This document shows positions 1 through 8,960 of a stretch of DNA of 64,000 nucleotides, piece by piece. The stretch spans positions 682,001 through 746,000 of the forward strand of contig CBDCFL010000024.1 of NCBI GenBank assembly GCA_965216135.1, in the 5' to 3' direction. The stretch's first letter is position 1, and every line of letters starts with the position of its first letter. The position numbers and the translations under genes were made by a program. Below the pieces are notes generated by a model. The model was not told the origin of the DNA. It saw only the letters and a program-made list of their open reading frames with translations, and did not search any database. Source of the DNA: CBDCFL01 sp965216135. GTDB taxonomy: Bacteria; Pseudomonadota; Alphaproteobacteria; Rhodobacterales; Rhodobacteraceae.

Positions 1-199
1 CCACCTGCAATCGCCCCGCGGCGCTGGACATTGACGCCGCACACGGCCTTTTGGTTTGATTGAAGGAGCGGGAGTGATCAGCGTGGTCTCTATCTTGGCA
101 CCAAATACCGGTAAGCGAGCAGATCGCTGCGGCAGGCCAATCCGTTTGGCCTATGCTGGCCGCCCGCAATTTGAAAACTTGTAACCACTGGAAATCGTC
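1..199. other. Left edge, no supported gene
   Basis: No reading frame in this stretch can be assigned with confidence. One plus frame is open from the left edge to a stop near position 57 and could be the last codons of an upstream gene. The rest is probably the leader of the isomerase gene that starts at 200. Confidence 0.3.
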
Positions 200-801
200 A
201 TGCCCAACCCGATCAAAGGACCCGCCCTTTTTCTCGCCCAGTTCGCCAGCGACGACGCCCCGTTCAACTCTCTGGAAAGTATCACCAAATGGGCGCCGGC
301 CTGGGCTACATAGGGGTGCAAATACCTACTCTGGATGCGCGGATGTTTAATCTGGACCGCGCCGCCGAGAGCCACGATTATTGCGACGAAATCAAGGGCA
401 TCTGCGGCGATGCGGGCGTCGAAATCACCGAGCTTTCCACGCATCTTCAGGGCCAACTTGTTGCGGTGCATCCGGCCTACGATCTGGTCCTGGATGCATT
501 TGCTCCGGCACAGGTGCGAGGCAACCCGGCGGCGCGCACCAGTTGGGCAATTGACCAACTCACCAAAGCTGCGGTCGCCAGCCGAAATCTTGGCCTCGAC
601 ACGACCGTCAGCTTCACAGGGTCGCTTGCATTTCCCTACCTATATCCATGGCCAAAGCGGCCAGTTGGCCTTGTCGAGGAAGCCTTTGGCGAGCTGGCGG
701 CGCGCTGGAAACCGATACTTGACGTCTATGAGGATCATGGTGTCGACATCGGCTTTGAAATTCATCCCGGCGAAGATGTTTTTGACGGCGCAACGTACGA
801 G
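200..801 (+). pseudogene. Sugar phosphate isomerase/epimerase, 5' part (frameshifted, IS-interrupted)
   Basis: This is the N-terminal two thirds of a TIM-barrel (AP-endonuclease 2 type) sugar isomerase/epimerase. The reading frame starts at ATG 200 (MPNPIKGPAL) and shifts near 292: the residues before (SLESITKWA) and after (GLGYIGVQIPT) lie in different frames, consistent with loss of one G. The barrel continues to DGATYE at 801, where an IS21 element enters. The missing C-terminal part resumes at 4310 in the same frame once the element and one copy of the 6-bp duplication are removed. The oxidoreductase gene follows it immediately, which suggests a small sugar-catabolic operon. The substrate cannot be named from sequence alone. 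Confidence 0.8.
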
Positions 802-907
802 TGCATATTCCGGGATATCCGCCCACCTATTCCGACAACATCCGCCCATTTGTACCGGGGTATCCGCCCAGCTTTGACGCGTTGCCGTGAGGCCTTGGTT
901 TTTGATA

Positions 908-1415
908 TCAGTTTTCTGGCGTTTCGTCACGTAGTTGAGGGTCTTTCTTTCGGAAGGATTGTCCGTCGAGTTCGAGCCGGTAGGCGTTGTGCACCAGCCG
1001 GTCGAGGATGGCATCTGCGAAGGTGGGTTCACCAATAATTTCGTGCCAAGTATTAAGCGGGAGTTGACTTGTGATTAGGATGGAACCGTTGCCGTATCTG
1101 TCTTCGACGATCTCCATCAAGTCGCGCCTTTGGCTAGCGTTCAGACGGTCCGGCCCCCAGTCATCCAAGATCAGTAGCTGGGTTTTGGTCAGTGCCTTGA
1201 AGACACGCGGAAAGCGTCCGTCACCGTGGGCCAACTCCAACTCGTCAAACAATCGCGTGGTGCGTTTATAGAGGACGGTCACGCCGTCGCGGCACGCCGC
1301 TTGGGCCAACGCGCAGGCCAGCCAGGTTTTGCCGACACCGCAGGGGCCAGTGATCATCAAGTTGCGCTTGTCTTTGATCCATTTGCCGCTGAGCAGGCTT
1401 TGGAACAACGCCTTA
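908..1415 (-). pseudogene. istB: IstB ATPase of IS21-1, C-terminal part
   Basis: This is the IS21 helper ATPase, which normally assists IstA in target choice and strand transfer. Seen here are the Walker A motif (GPCGVGKT), the Walker B region (LLILDDWG) and the conserved C-terminus. The preceding residues RRGLD lie on the other side of IS630-A1 (near 2585). Removing the insert and one TTA restores RRGLDKALFQSL, the family consensus. The N-terminal 70 or so residues are missing because of a deletion at the istA/istB junction near 2655. Confidence 0.85.
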
Positions 1416-2577
1416 TACCAACGGCATCAATTTCTGACTCTGTGGGGATTCCCAAATCGGTTTTGATCTGATTCAAGGTTGGCAAAGGAGGATCGCCATG
1501 CCAGCCAGTGTTCCGCTTCGTCGCGACTTTGATGCCCGCCACCTTCGTAAACTCGCCAGCCGTTGCAAGGATGCCCGGCAGAGCCGCCGTCTGTTGTCTC
1601 TTGCGGCAGTCTACGATGGCATGCGCCGTGGAGAGGCCGCAAGGATCGGTGGGATGGATCGCCAAACCCTGCGGGACTGGGTTCACCGGTTCAACGAAGA
1701 GGGACCGGATGGCCTCACCAACCGCAAGGGCGCGGGCCGGACGCGCTACCTGAGCGATGTCCAGATGAAAGAACTTGGCGAGATTGTCGAGACCGGCCCC
1801 GACCCGGCGGTGGACGGGGTTGTCCGCTGGCGGCGGATCGACCTGAAGCGGGTGATCGAGGCGCGCTTTGGCGTCATCTATTCCGAGCGCGGGATATCCA
1901 GACTGCTTGGCGAACTGGGCTTTGCCCATATCAGCGCCCGCCCGCAGCATCCCAGGCAGGATAAGCGGATCATCGAGGCGTTTAAAAAAAACTTCGCCGA
2001 CACGCTCCAGGTGCATATAGCTGACCTGCCAGCGGGAACGCCGGTGGAGATCTGGTTCCAGGACGAAGCACGCCTTGGCCAGAAGAATGGCCTGACGCGC
2101 CTGTGGGCGAGAAAGGGCACGCGCCCCCGCCAGCCGGCCGATCAGCGCTATCACAACGCCTATCTGTTCGGCGCCATCTGTCCGGCTCACGGCAAGGGGG
2201 CGGCGCTCATGCTGCCTTGGGCGGACGCGCAAGCCATGCAGATGCATCTCGACGAGATCAGCCGCCACGTCGCCCGAAAGGCCCATGCGGTTGTGCTGAT
2301 GGATCGGGCCGGATGGCACACCACCGGCAAACTCAAAGTCCCGAAGAACCTCACCATCATCCTGCTGCCATCGCGCGCTCCGGAACTGAACCCGGTGGAA
2401 AATATCTGGCAGTACTTGCGCGCCAATTGGCTCTCCAACCGCGTGTTCGAAGACTACAATGCCATCGTCGATGCTGGATGCGAAGCTTGGAACAAGCTCA
2501 TCGCACAGCCCGAAACCATCACATCAATCGGAATGCGAAAATGGGCCCATATCGGTCAATGTTAAATGCCGCTGGTA
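1416..2577 (+). mobile_element. IS630-family element copy A1 (1162 bp)
   Basis: Ends are TACCAACGGCAT on the left and, as reverse complement, TACCAGCGGCAT on the right. It is flanked by TTA at 1413-1415 and 2578-2580. The interrupted istB reading frame is restored only if the duplication is the 3-bp TTA, not the usual IS630 TA. It is nearly identical to copy B at 25205-26366, which lies in opposite orientation; I found two silent base differences. Confidence 0.9.
1498..2565 (+). CDS. IS630-family transposase (copy A1)
   Basis: A 355-residue DDE transposase. The N-terminal helix-turn-helix includes MDRQTLRDWVHRF. The catalytic triad is visible as WFQDEARLG (Asp), VLMDRAGWHT (Asp) and ELNPVENIWQYLR (Glu). 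The two halves join through a run of eight A at 1984-1991 and stay in one frame, so the protein is apparently intact and probably functional. A purine-rich AAAGGAGG ribosome binding site lies just before ATG 1498. Confidence 0.93.
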   Translation: MPASVPLRRDFDARHLRKLASRCKDARQSRRLLSLAAVYDGMRRGEAARIGGMDRQTLRDWVHRFNEEGPDGLTNRKGAGRTRYLSDVQMKELGEIVETGPDPAVDGVVRWRRIDLKRVIEARFGVIYSERGISRLLGELGFAHISARPQHPRQDKRIIEAFKKNFADTLQVHIADLPAGTPVEIWFQDEARLGQKNGLTRLWARKGTRPRQPADQRYHNAYLFGAICPAHGKGAALMLPWADAQAMQMHLDEISRHVARKAHAVVLMDRAGWHTTGKLKVPKNLTIILLPSRAPELNPVENIWQYLRANWLSNRVFEDYNAIVDAGCEAWNKLIAQPETITSIGMRKWAHIGQC

Positions 2578-2656
2578 TTATCCAGCCCTCTTCGCGTTTT
2601 GTAATCCACATCCTCGGGCGCGGCCCCGATATGGCGCAATCGTGCTGTGCGCATGC

Positions 2657-4143
2657 GGCGGGGCCGTCCGTGGTGGGTTTGCGGCGTTGGCGATCCAATC
2701 CATTCTTCAAAATGGAATGCAGGGATTGGTAGGTATAGCTGTTGATGTGAAGTGCACGCTCGCAGGCCGCATCGAGGCGCTCGGGTCCGAATGTTTTGGC
2801 AAGCCGCAAGACGCCCATGCAAGTTCGATATCCTTGCTCTGGATGTCGCCGCTTGCGCATGACCATCTCGACAAAGGTCTCGACGTTGGGCCCGACCCGG
2901 GCCGCCTGTGTGCGGATGCGTTCTGGTGTCCAGTCGGTACGGAAGCGGTGGTTTGCTGGCATGTGATCACGGATGGTGGAATGTTGCCGGTTGCCCGACG
3001 TCCGTTGATGCGCCGCAACACGCTGACCTTTATGATAAACTTCGACCGTGCGCGGTGTGACCCGGGCCCAAAGCTCTTGGCGCATAAGCTGATGGGGCAC
3101 TGAGTAATAGTGGTGTCCTATATCGACATGGTAATCGAGACCGGCGCGGCACTTCTTCCATTCCGCATAGACGTAGGGTTCATGGGGCAGCGACTTCAGT
3201 GCAGGTTTGTCCAGCGTTTCAAACAAGGCCCTGCGGCTGGCACCCAGGTGCCGGGTGACCTTGTTGTTCAGTTGGTCGCGCAAGGGTCGGATCGCCGCGT
3301 TTAGCTCATCGAGACTGAAGAATGTCTGATTGCGCAGGCGTGCTAAAATCCAACGTTCGGCCAGCAGAACAGCACCTTCGACCTTTGCTTTATCCTTGGG
3401 TTTGCGGGGCCGTGCGGGCACAATTGCAGTATCGTAATGCGCCGCCATATCCCCGTAAGTGCGGTTGATCGCCGGGTCATAAAAACAGGCTTTGATGACG
3501 GCGGCTTTGAGATTATCCGGCACAACTTGCGCAGGTACGCCACCCAAGAACGCAAATGCTCGAACGTGACTGGATATCCAATCGGGAAGGCTCTGTGTCC
3601 AAGTGGCTTCAACATAGGTGTAGTTCGATGCGCCAAGTGCCGCGACAAAGATTTGGGCCGTGCGTATCTCGCCCGTCTTAGGGCAGGCAACATCTATGGT
3701 GTGGCCCGCATAATCAACAAACAGGCGTTCACCAGCAGGGTGTCGCTGCCGCATCACTGGCGAGAGTTTGCCCTCCCAACGAGTATAGAGCCGCAATACC
3801 GGCTATAGCCATAGCCGTCTGTGTGAACCTCTCGATACTCCTGCCACAACAGCGAAAGCGTCACCCCTTTGCGCCGTAGCTCGGCGTGCACATAGGTCCA
3901 ATCCGGCTGAGGGATCGGTTGAGAACTGTCCGCAGAACGCCGTGGGAAAAGCACATGTTCCAAATCGGCATCCGACAGCGCATCGGGCAACGGCCAGCTC
4001 AAACCAGCATCACGGGCGCGGCCTAAATACTCACGCAGGGTTGTGCGACCAATCGCCAAACTCAGCGCCATCTCGCGCGTCGACAAACCTTCAAAGGACA
4101 GGCGCAAAGCCTCTCGTATCTTCCGCATCGATAATCTCTTCAT
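2657..4143 (-). pseudogene. istA: IstA transposase of IS21-1, frameshifted
   Basis: The N-terminal DNA-binding part starts at 4143 (MKRLSMRKIREALRLSF, helix-turn-helix) and runs to YGYSRYCG. The DDE domain continues in another frame from about 3790 (LYTRWEGKLSP), so one indel separates the two parts. The catalytic region includes LFVDYAGHT, VPDNLKAAV and KDKAKVEG. The C-terminus ends normally (RKPTTDGPA) and then fuses by deletion to istB sequence. Confidence 0.85.
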
Positions 4144-4309
4144 TGGGCTCTCTTCCGTTCAAAATGAACGGCAAAGTAGCCCGCTACAGATCACCTCGCA
4201 GCAGCGCATCAAGGGGTGGGCGGATGCCTCGGAATCCCCGGGCGGATCAGATCGGTACGGGTGGGCGGATTAAATCGGAATCACCGGGCGGATGTGCCCG
4301 GAATGCGCA

Positions 4310-4774
4310 TACGAGATGTTTCTCGATGCTGTCGGCGGACACGCACGGGCGCGGATCAACTACGACCCGTCGCATTTTCTGCTGCAGCAACTGGATTATG
4401 CGGCTTTCATCGACCTGTACAATGACCGTATTTGCGCCTTTCACGTTAAGGATGCAGAATTTAATCCCGATGGGCGTCAGGGCGTCTATTCCGGTTATCA
4501 AAACTGGACCGAACGGGCCGGACGATTCCGCAGCCCAGGCGACGGCCAGGTCAACTTCGGCAGGATATTCTCAAAACTCGCGCAATACGGCTACGATGGC
4601 TGGGCGGTGCTGGAATGGGAATGCTGCCTTAAAAGCCCCGAACAGGGCGCGGCCGAGGGGGCAGGCTTCATCGCCGATCAAATCATAGATGTCACCGACA
4701 AGGAGTTCGACGATTTCGCCGGTGGCGACACTGATCGCGCACAGACACGGCAGATGTTGGGGATTGAGAGATGA
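4310..4774 (+). pseudogene. Sugar phosphate isomerase/epimerase, 3' part
   Basis: This is the C-terminal third of the barrel that starts at 200. After the duplicated TACGAG the frame reads YEMFLDAVGGHARARINYDP and continues through FHVKDAEF and a stop at 4774. These are conserved metal-site and late-strand segments of the AP-endonuclease-2-like fold. Its stop overlaps the start of the next gene by 4 bp (ATGA), showing the two were co-translated before the insertion. Confidence 0.8.
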
Positions 4775-5349
4775 CCCGGTTAAAGCTGGGAATGGTCGGC
4801 GGTGGACAGGGCGCGTTCATAGGCGCCGTGCACCGGATTGCAGCGCGGATCGACGATCACTGGCAGCTGGTGGCCGGGGCGCTCAGTTCTGAGCCGGACA
4901 GGGCCGCTGCGTCGGCCGCAGAACTTGGCCTCCCAGCCGATCGGTCTTATGCGAATTTTGACGATATGGCCCGCGCCGAGGCTGGCCGTGCCGATGGGAT
5001 CGACGCCGTTTCCATCGTGACCCCAAACCACATGCACGCAGCCCCAGCAATTGCGTTCCTGAATGCCGGAATTCACGTGATCTGCGAAAAGCCTTTGGCC
5101 TCAACGATGAAAGAAGCGGAAGCTATTGCCATGGCGGTTCGCGATAGCGGATGTCTGTTGGTGCTAACGCACAATTACACCGGCTATCCGCTCATTCGGC
5201 AGACGCGCGAAATGGTGTCCAATGGCGATCTGGGCGAAATCCGGCTCGTTCATGTCGAATACGCCCAGGACTGGCTGACCGAGGCGACCGAAGACAAGCA
5301 GGCGAATTGGCGCACCGATCCTGCTCGTTCGGGCCCGGGTGGCTGCATC
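4771..5349 (+). pseudogene. Gfo/Idh/MocA-family oxidoreductase, 5' part
   Basis: NAD(P)-dependent sugar or polyol dehydrogenase family. The Rossmann start (LKLGMVGGGQGAFIG), the nucleotide-contact segment VTPNHMHA and the catalytic EKP motif (CEKPLAS, with the conserved lysine) are present. The frame breaks at WRTDPARSGPGGCI, just before the conserved glycine-rich segment of the substrate domain, where an IS21-type end begins at 5350. The remaining half is not in the window, so the gene is inactive. Confidence 0.85.
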
Positions 5350-5442
5350 TGCGTATTCCGGGGTATCCGGCCACCCATTCCGACGACATCCGGCCACCTA
5401 AACCGGGGTATCCGGCCACCTGTGGCGCGCTGCGTTGAGGCC
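5350..5442 (-). mobile_element. Solo IS21-type end (second variant)
   Basis: The sequence starts TGCGTATTCCGGGG and contains three copies of the box ATCCGGCC, so it parallels the left end of IS21-1 but with ATCCGGCC in place of ATCCGCCC. The similarity to IS21-1 continues to about 5442 (both contain a TGAGGCC segment), after which an unrelated coding fragment begins. Everything else of this element has been deleted. Confidence 0.75.
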
Positions 5443-5690
5443 AATTCCTCCTTTATCCCGAGAATCTTTCTGACCGCCGCACACGCTTCACGAGCCGCTT
5501 TGGGCGATTCGGCGTAGTAGTTTGCATGGGCAATATCATTGCGCAGTTTCTGGATCGCCTTGAAGTCCCGGTCCAAGCTTAGCGTTCCGCCGGTTATCAG
5601 CCGCTTCTTGCGCAGTATCGTTGCCTTGTCCGAGAGCTGGCTGAATGCGATCTCGCTGACGAAGCCGTCTTTCCGCCTCGCCTCACTGAC
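5443..5690 (-). pseudogene. HEPN-like C-terminal fragment
   Basis: About 80 residues of a truncated protein (from GFVSEIAFSQLSDKATIL to AVRKILGIKEE). LRNDIAHAN fits an Rx4-6H motif of HEPN-type folds and suggests a helical RNA-binding or RNase-like domain, but the parent family is not certain. Both ends are artificial: upstream it abuts a DUF4011 fragment in a different frame, and downstream it runs into the IS21-type end. Confidence 0.45.
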
Positions 5691-6156
5691 GGTACTTGGA
5701 AAGCGAGAGAGCTTCCTTGGTCTGGCGCTCAGGCAGATCCAGTTGCGCGCGGACGCGATCCTTGAGTCGACGCTCAATGCGATCTTCCTTTTCAGCCACA
5801 CCTTCGGCCGAGGGATCGAGTTTATCCAGTTCAGCCAGAAAGGTCTCGTCGCCCCGCCGGGCATGAAACAGGGCTTCTTGGAATTCGCGGCTTTGCTCGT
5901 CGGCAAGTTCTTCTTCGAGAGCTAGCAAGGAGACCAGGCGCATCGCGGTGCCGCTGGTGAGATTATAGCGCAGCACATCGGGCAGTTCATCGACTACCCG
6001 CATGACGGCAGCGGAATTAGGTCGGAAATTGATATTGATCAGGGGATTTCTTCGGGTGGAATCCAGAAGTCTCTTGCGTAGTTCTTCAAGCTTGTCGCGC
6101 ACCAATTCGATTACTTCTGGATTGGCAAGTGTTTCCGCATCTTTGTCTGTCGTCAT
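5691..6156 (-). pseudogene. DUF4011-type helicase, N-terminal fragment
   Basis: Starts at ATG 6156 (MTTDKDAETL). Residues 20-45 carry the DUF4011 signature (LRKRLLDSTRRNPLININF), and residues 125-150 match the same family (RRLKDRVRAQLDLPERQTKE). Intact members are very large helicases of more than 1000 residues, often found in genomic islands. Here only about 150 residues remain before a deletion junction near 5690. Confidence 0.65.
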
Positions 6157-6541
6157 AAAAATGGATATCCCCAGTCTTGCCAAAATCAATACGCCTACCA
6201 AGTGTAGCTTACGGTAGCGCTCTGAATCAGACAATCACACAGAAAGAGTTTATTAACCTCATCTCGAAAATCTGGCTAAAGTCAAATATTCGAGAACATA
6301 TCCTGAAGAGCAACAGGATAATTGCCTGCTTTTGGGATGCGATAATCTTGGTATATCTGAAAACCGTGTTGGCCTGCTTCGCGACTGCAGGCAAACCCTA
6401 CGACCGTCGTTTGCTAACTGTCGGAAGGGGTCAGCCTGTGCTTTGGCATAAGTAGCGATTATCACGTCTGTTGATTCTTGCGTAGTTTTGCGCCCAATTT
6501 GCACCGAAATTCGGGGTAGGGCCCCTGCCCTGCTTCCGCAA
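6157..6541. other. No gene seen
   Basis: About 385 bases with no convincing reading frame on either strand and lower apparent GC than the flanks. It may contain promoter sequence for the minus-strand DUF4011 fragment and the decayed tail of the BrnA-like gene. Confidence 0.4.
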
Positions 6542-6724
6542 CTAGTCCACATCATTCCTGTCAAATCGGGCTGCCGATTGAGTCTGGTTACGGCCTGCAG
6601 GCGTGACGACTTTCGCTTTCGTCCAAATGTTTTCGTTCGTTTCTGGCTGGTCGGAAAAGTTGATATCCTTATCCTCCAGCGCCGCCAGCTGTACAGCAGT
6701 CATAGGTTTTTTGTACCGCAGCAT
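6542..6724 (-). pseudogene. BrnA-like antitoxin with premature stop
   Basis: The frame reads MLRYKKPMTAVQLAALEDKD, followed by INFSDQPE and AKVVTPAGR, which resembles the N-terminal part of BrnA antitoxins. It ends at TAG right after NDVD. If that codon is read as TGG the frame continues WLRKQGRG, matching the ribbon-helix-helix segment of BrnA, so a TGG-to-TAG change is likely. No BrnT toxin gene is adjacent; the 138 bases between this and the HigA-type gene are too short for one. Confidence 0.5.
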
Positions 6725-6862
6725 GACAGAACATGCTTTCCTTTCGTATGGTCTTTGGACCGGGATCAAAACGTAGCAAAATCAAGTAAACTGAAGCACA
6801 GTAACAGTTCCGCAGTCACCATCCGTTATCCCGCTGAAATGTTCACCTATATCTTTATCTGG

Positions 6863-7150
6863 TTATCTCAGCAGATCCTGCACCACAGAAGGCTTGCTCT
6901 CGATCAGAGCCAGGAGAACCTGGGCCGGGCCTGTCGGGTGACGCCTGCCATGCTCCCAGTTAAGGAGTGTGCCCTTCGCAACGCCGATACTGCGCGCAAA
7001 TTCACTTTGTGACAGGCCGGTTTTCTGGCGGATTTCCGCAACATTAACATCGGGCACTTCGATCTCATAGACGCGCTCGCCTTTCGACTTGCCCTCAGCA
7101 AAAGCCAGGGCTTCCTCAAGGCCTTTTGAAACGCTGTTATATGCACTCAT
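6863..7150 (-). CDS. higA: HigA-type antitoxin (XRE helix-turn-helix)
   Basis: A 95-residue DNA-binding antitoxin. The C-terminal half carries a Cro/C1 helix-turn-helix (IRQKTGLSQSEFARSIGVAK followed by GTLLNWEHGRRHPTGPA). The start overlaps the stop of the upstream toxin gene by 4 bp, giving the toxin-first order typical of HigBA. It is expected to neutralise the toxin and, with it, repress the promoter at about 7490-7530. It appears intact although surrounded by broken genes. Confidence 0.85.
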   Translation of the reverse strand: MSAYNSVSKGLEEALAFAEGKSKGERVYEIEVPDVNVAEIRQKTGLSQSEFARSIGVAKGTLLNWEHGRRHPTGPAQVLLALIESKPSVVQDLLR

Positions 7151-7488
7151 TTAGGATCTCCATAAGCCGCGACAATCCGTTTGCTCAACTCAACTGCAGC
7201 AGCCTGTTCGGCTTTGCTGAGATTGCCCTTTTCGTTCTTGGCGAACACCGTGATCAGAAAGATCGGCATGTGGGTGCCGCCAAAAACGTATATCGTACGA
7301 AACCCGCCGCTCTTCCCGCCTCCTTCGCGTGGGATACGGACCTTTCGAAGGCCGCCTCCCAATGCAATGCCAGATTCAGGGTTTGCGGCCAAAAAGTTGA
7401 TAGCCGACTCTCGCTCCAGTTCTGACATAACGGCCTTAGCCCGTTTCCGGAACTCTGGGAGCTCGACAACGGATTGCAACCGGGTCAT
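7147..7488 (-). CDS. higB: RelE/HigB-superfamily toxin
   Basis: A 113-residue protein of the RelE/ParE fold, probably a ribosome-dependent mRNA interferase. Family features include GGGLRKVRIP and FRTIYVFGG, followed by a hydrophobic strand and FAKNEKGNLSKAE. It is the first gene of the operon, followed by the antitoxin with a 4-bp overlap. It lies inside a region of decayed mobile DNA, fitting an addiction module of a former plasmid or island. Confidence 0.85.
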   Translation of the reverse strand: MTRLQSVVELPEFRKRAKAVMSELERESAINFLAANPESGIALGGGLRKVRIPREGGGKSGGFRTIYVFGGTHMPIFLITVFAKNEKGNLSKAEQAAAVELSKRIVAAYGDPK

Positions 7489-7496
7489 TTGCTTCC

Positions 7497-7528
7497 CATA
7501 TATGTGTCATTGGCATATATGTCAATGG
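7497..7528 (-). promoter_or_regulatory. Probable higBA operator (paired CATATATG boxes)
   Basis: Two similar boxes, CATATATGTGTCATTGG and CATATATGTCAATGG, start 17 bp apart and lie 9 bp upstream of the toxin start. Each contains the self-complementary octamer CATATATG. The spacing and position suit autorepression by the antitoxin. Confidence 0.55.
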
Positions 7529-7605
7529 CGCACCAAATTCTGATTTCTTTAACAGGCGTTAGCTTTGCCAGCATTTGGCCTCTGCCCCTCTCGGTAAAAT
7601 CTGCA

Positions 7606-7746
7606 CTACTTCTGCCCGTGTTTATCCTGAATTAATTCCACTGCATATTCGAGAGTTTCACCCAAGCCCCAATCATTGGCATCGGCAACCTGGCAAAACG
7701 CGTCGATCGTTTCTTGTTTGGCCTTGATATTGAACTGGGCGTTGCG
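7606..7746 (-). pseudogene. Ribbon-helix-helix DNA-binding protein, C-terminal fragment
   Basis: The frame RTGRNAQFNIKAKQETIDAF, continued by WGLGETLEYAVELIQ, ends at TAG 7606-7608. It resembles small ribbon-helix-helix proteins found next to ParA on alphaproteobacterial plasmids. The N-terminus has been replaced by the end of an IS5-type remnant. Family assignment is by pattern only. Confidence 0.5.
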
Positions 7747-7749
7747 GCC

Positions 7750-8370
7750 TGTGCGGCGTCTCCGTAAGTGTCTGATCCAAAACTCTACGCATGATTACAA
7801 TGCCTTGCAATTTTACGCGTGAGGGTTCTGATATGTGCAACGAGTATCCATGCCTGTGAACTTGCGATGGATTTTTCCCAATCTTTGGCCAATCGCCGGC
7901 AGCGGTTGAGCCATGCGAAGGTGCGCTCGACGACCCATCTTCTGGGAATGACTTCGAAGCCTTCCGCAGTGTCGAAGCGCTTGACGATCTGGATTGTCCA
8001 GTCACCGATGCCTTCAAGAGCGTCGCGCAGCTTTGGTCCGGCATAACCGCCATCCGCAAAGATATGGCGCAAGTTTGGATGGGAATACCGGATGGATTTC
8101 AACACTTCCGGTGCGCCATCACGGTCTTGAATACCGGCGCTATGCACGACCAGCCCAACCATAAACCCGAGCGTGTCGGTGACAATGCGGCGCTTGCGGC
8201 CCTTGGTTTTCTTGCCCGCGTCATAGCCCGAAATGCCACCGCTTTCCGTTGTTTTTATGGTCTGGCTATCAATGACACCAGCGGTGGGGCCGGGCTTCTT
8301 GCCATGAAACTCGCGCGCCGTCGCCACCAGAAAATGGCTGATCACTTCAAAGATGCCATCTGAGAACGGC
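7750..8370 (-). pseudogene. IS5-family transposase, N-terminally truncated
   Basis: About 190 residues of a DDE transposase of the IS5 family. Present are PTAGVIDSQTIKTTESGG (first Asp), a strong FADGGYAG (second Asp) and RRWVVERTFAWLNRCRRL (Glu, the YREK-like signature). The stop is at 7785 and the outer end lies near 7750. The N-terminal helix-turn-helix is missing: homology stops at DGIFEV near 8370, where the left end of IS21-3 begins. Confidence 0.8.
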
Positions 8371-8469
8371 GGTGCAAAACTCGTCCACGGTAGCGGCGGG
8401 ATGATCCGGCTGCGGGCGGCGTAAAAGTCGGCCACTTTTGCCCTTTCTGACACCAGGGCGGGCGGGGGT

Positions 8470-8929
8470 ATTTTCACCGTGGAACTTTACAGGAAAGTCC
8501 GTTTGGCCTGTGCTGACGGCATGAGTGCGCGAGCGGCGGCACTGCATTTCGGGATTTCTCGTGACAGCGTCAGGAAGATGCTGAGTTTTTCGGTTCCTCC
8601 TGGATACCGGCACCAGGCCGCGATCAATCGGCCCAGGCTGGATGGGTTCACCGAGATCATCGATGCCTGGCTTGCCGAGGATCGGGGAAGGAACCGCAAG
8701 CAACGCCACACGGCCAAGCGGGTGCTGGAACGGCTACGTGATGAGCATGGGTTCACTGGCGGCTACACCATCCAGACCGTGTGAAAACTCGGGCGGTGGC
8801 GGGGATGGAGGTTTGGGTCACCATGATTTGCCGCGATCCCACGTAGTCCGGCGGTTTGGCACCGGTAGCCCCGCGGAAGAGGCTCCGGGCCTCCGTGGAT
8901 CGATGTGGGGCGCTTGATTTGGGCCAGAC
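8470..8929 (+). pseudogene. istA: IstA of IS21-3, N-terminal part
   Basis: The frame IFTVELYRKVRLACADGMSA, with the helix-turn-helix ALHFGISRDSVRKML, is the IstA N-terminus. The first codon is ATT where relatives have ATG. The clear frame ends at TGA 8782-8784 (GFTGGYTIQTV). Further degenerate istA sequence runs to 8929, where IS21-2 enters. Confidence 0.75.
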
Positions 8930-8960
8930 TGTGAATCGGCATGCAAAACTGACCCACTTA

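Larger units (their letters stand above)
802..4309 (-). mobile_element. IS21-family element IS21-1, dead, carries IS630-A1
   Basis: Left end TGCATATTCCGGG and right end (reverse complement TGCGCATTCCGGG) form the terminal repeats. They are followed by the iterated internal boxes typical of IS21 ends: ATCCGCCCA three times on the left and GGGCGGAT four times on the right. The element is flanked by a perfect 6-bp target duplication, TACGAG, at 796-801 and 4310-4315. Its istA is frameshifted, and its istB lacks its first third and is split by IS630-A1, so it cannot move by itself. Confidence 0.9.

Noticed and set aside
5443..6156. Intact HEPN plus helicase defence gene
   Set aside because: The two parts are in different frames, each lacks most of its protein, and the order is a deletion junction.
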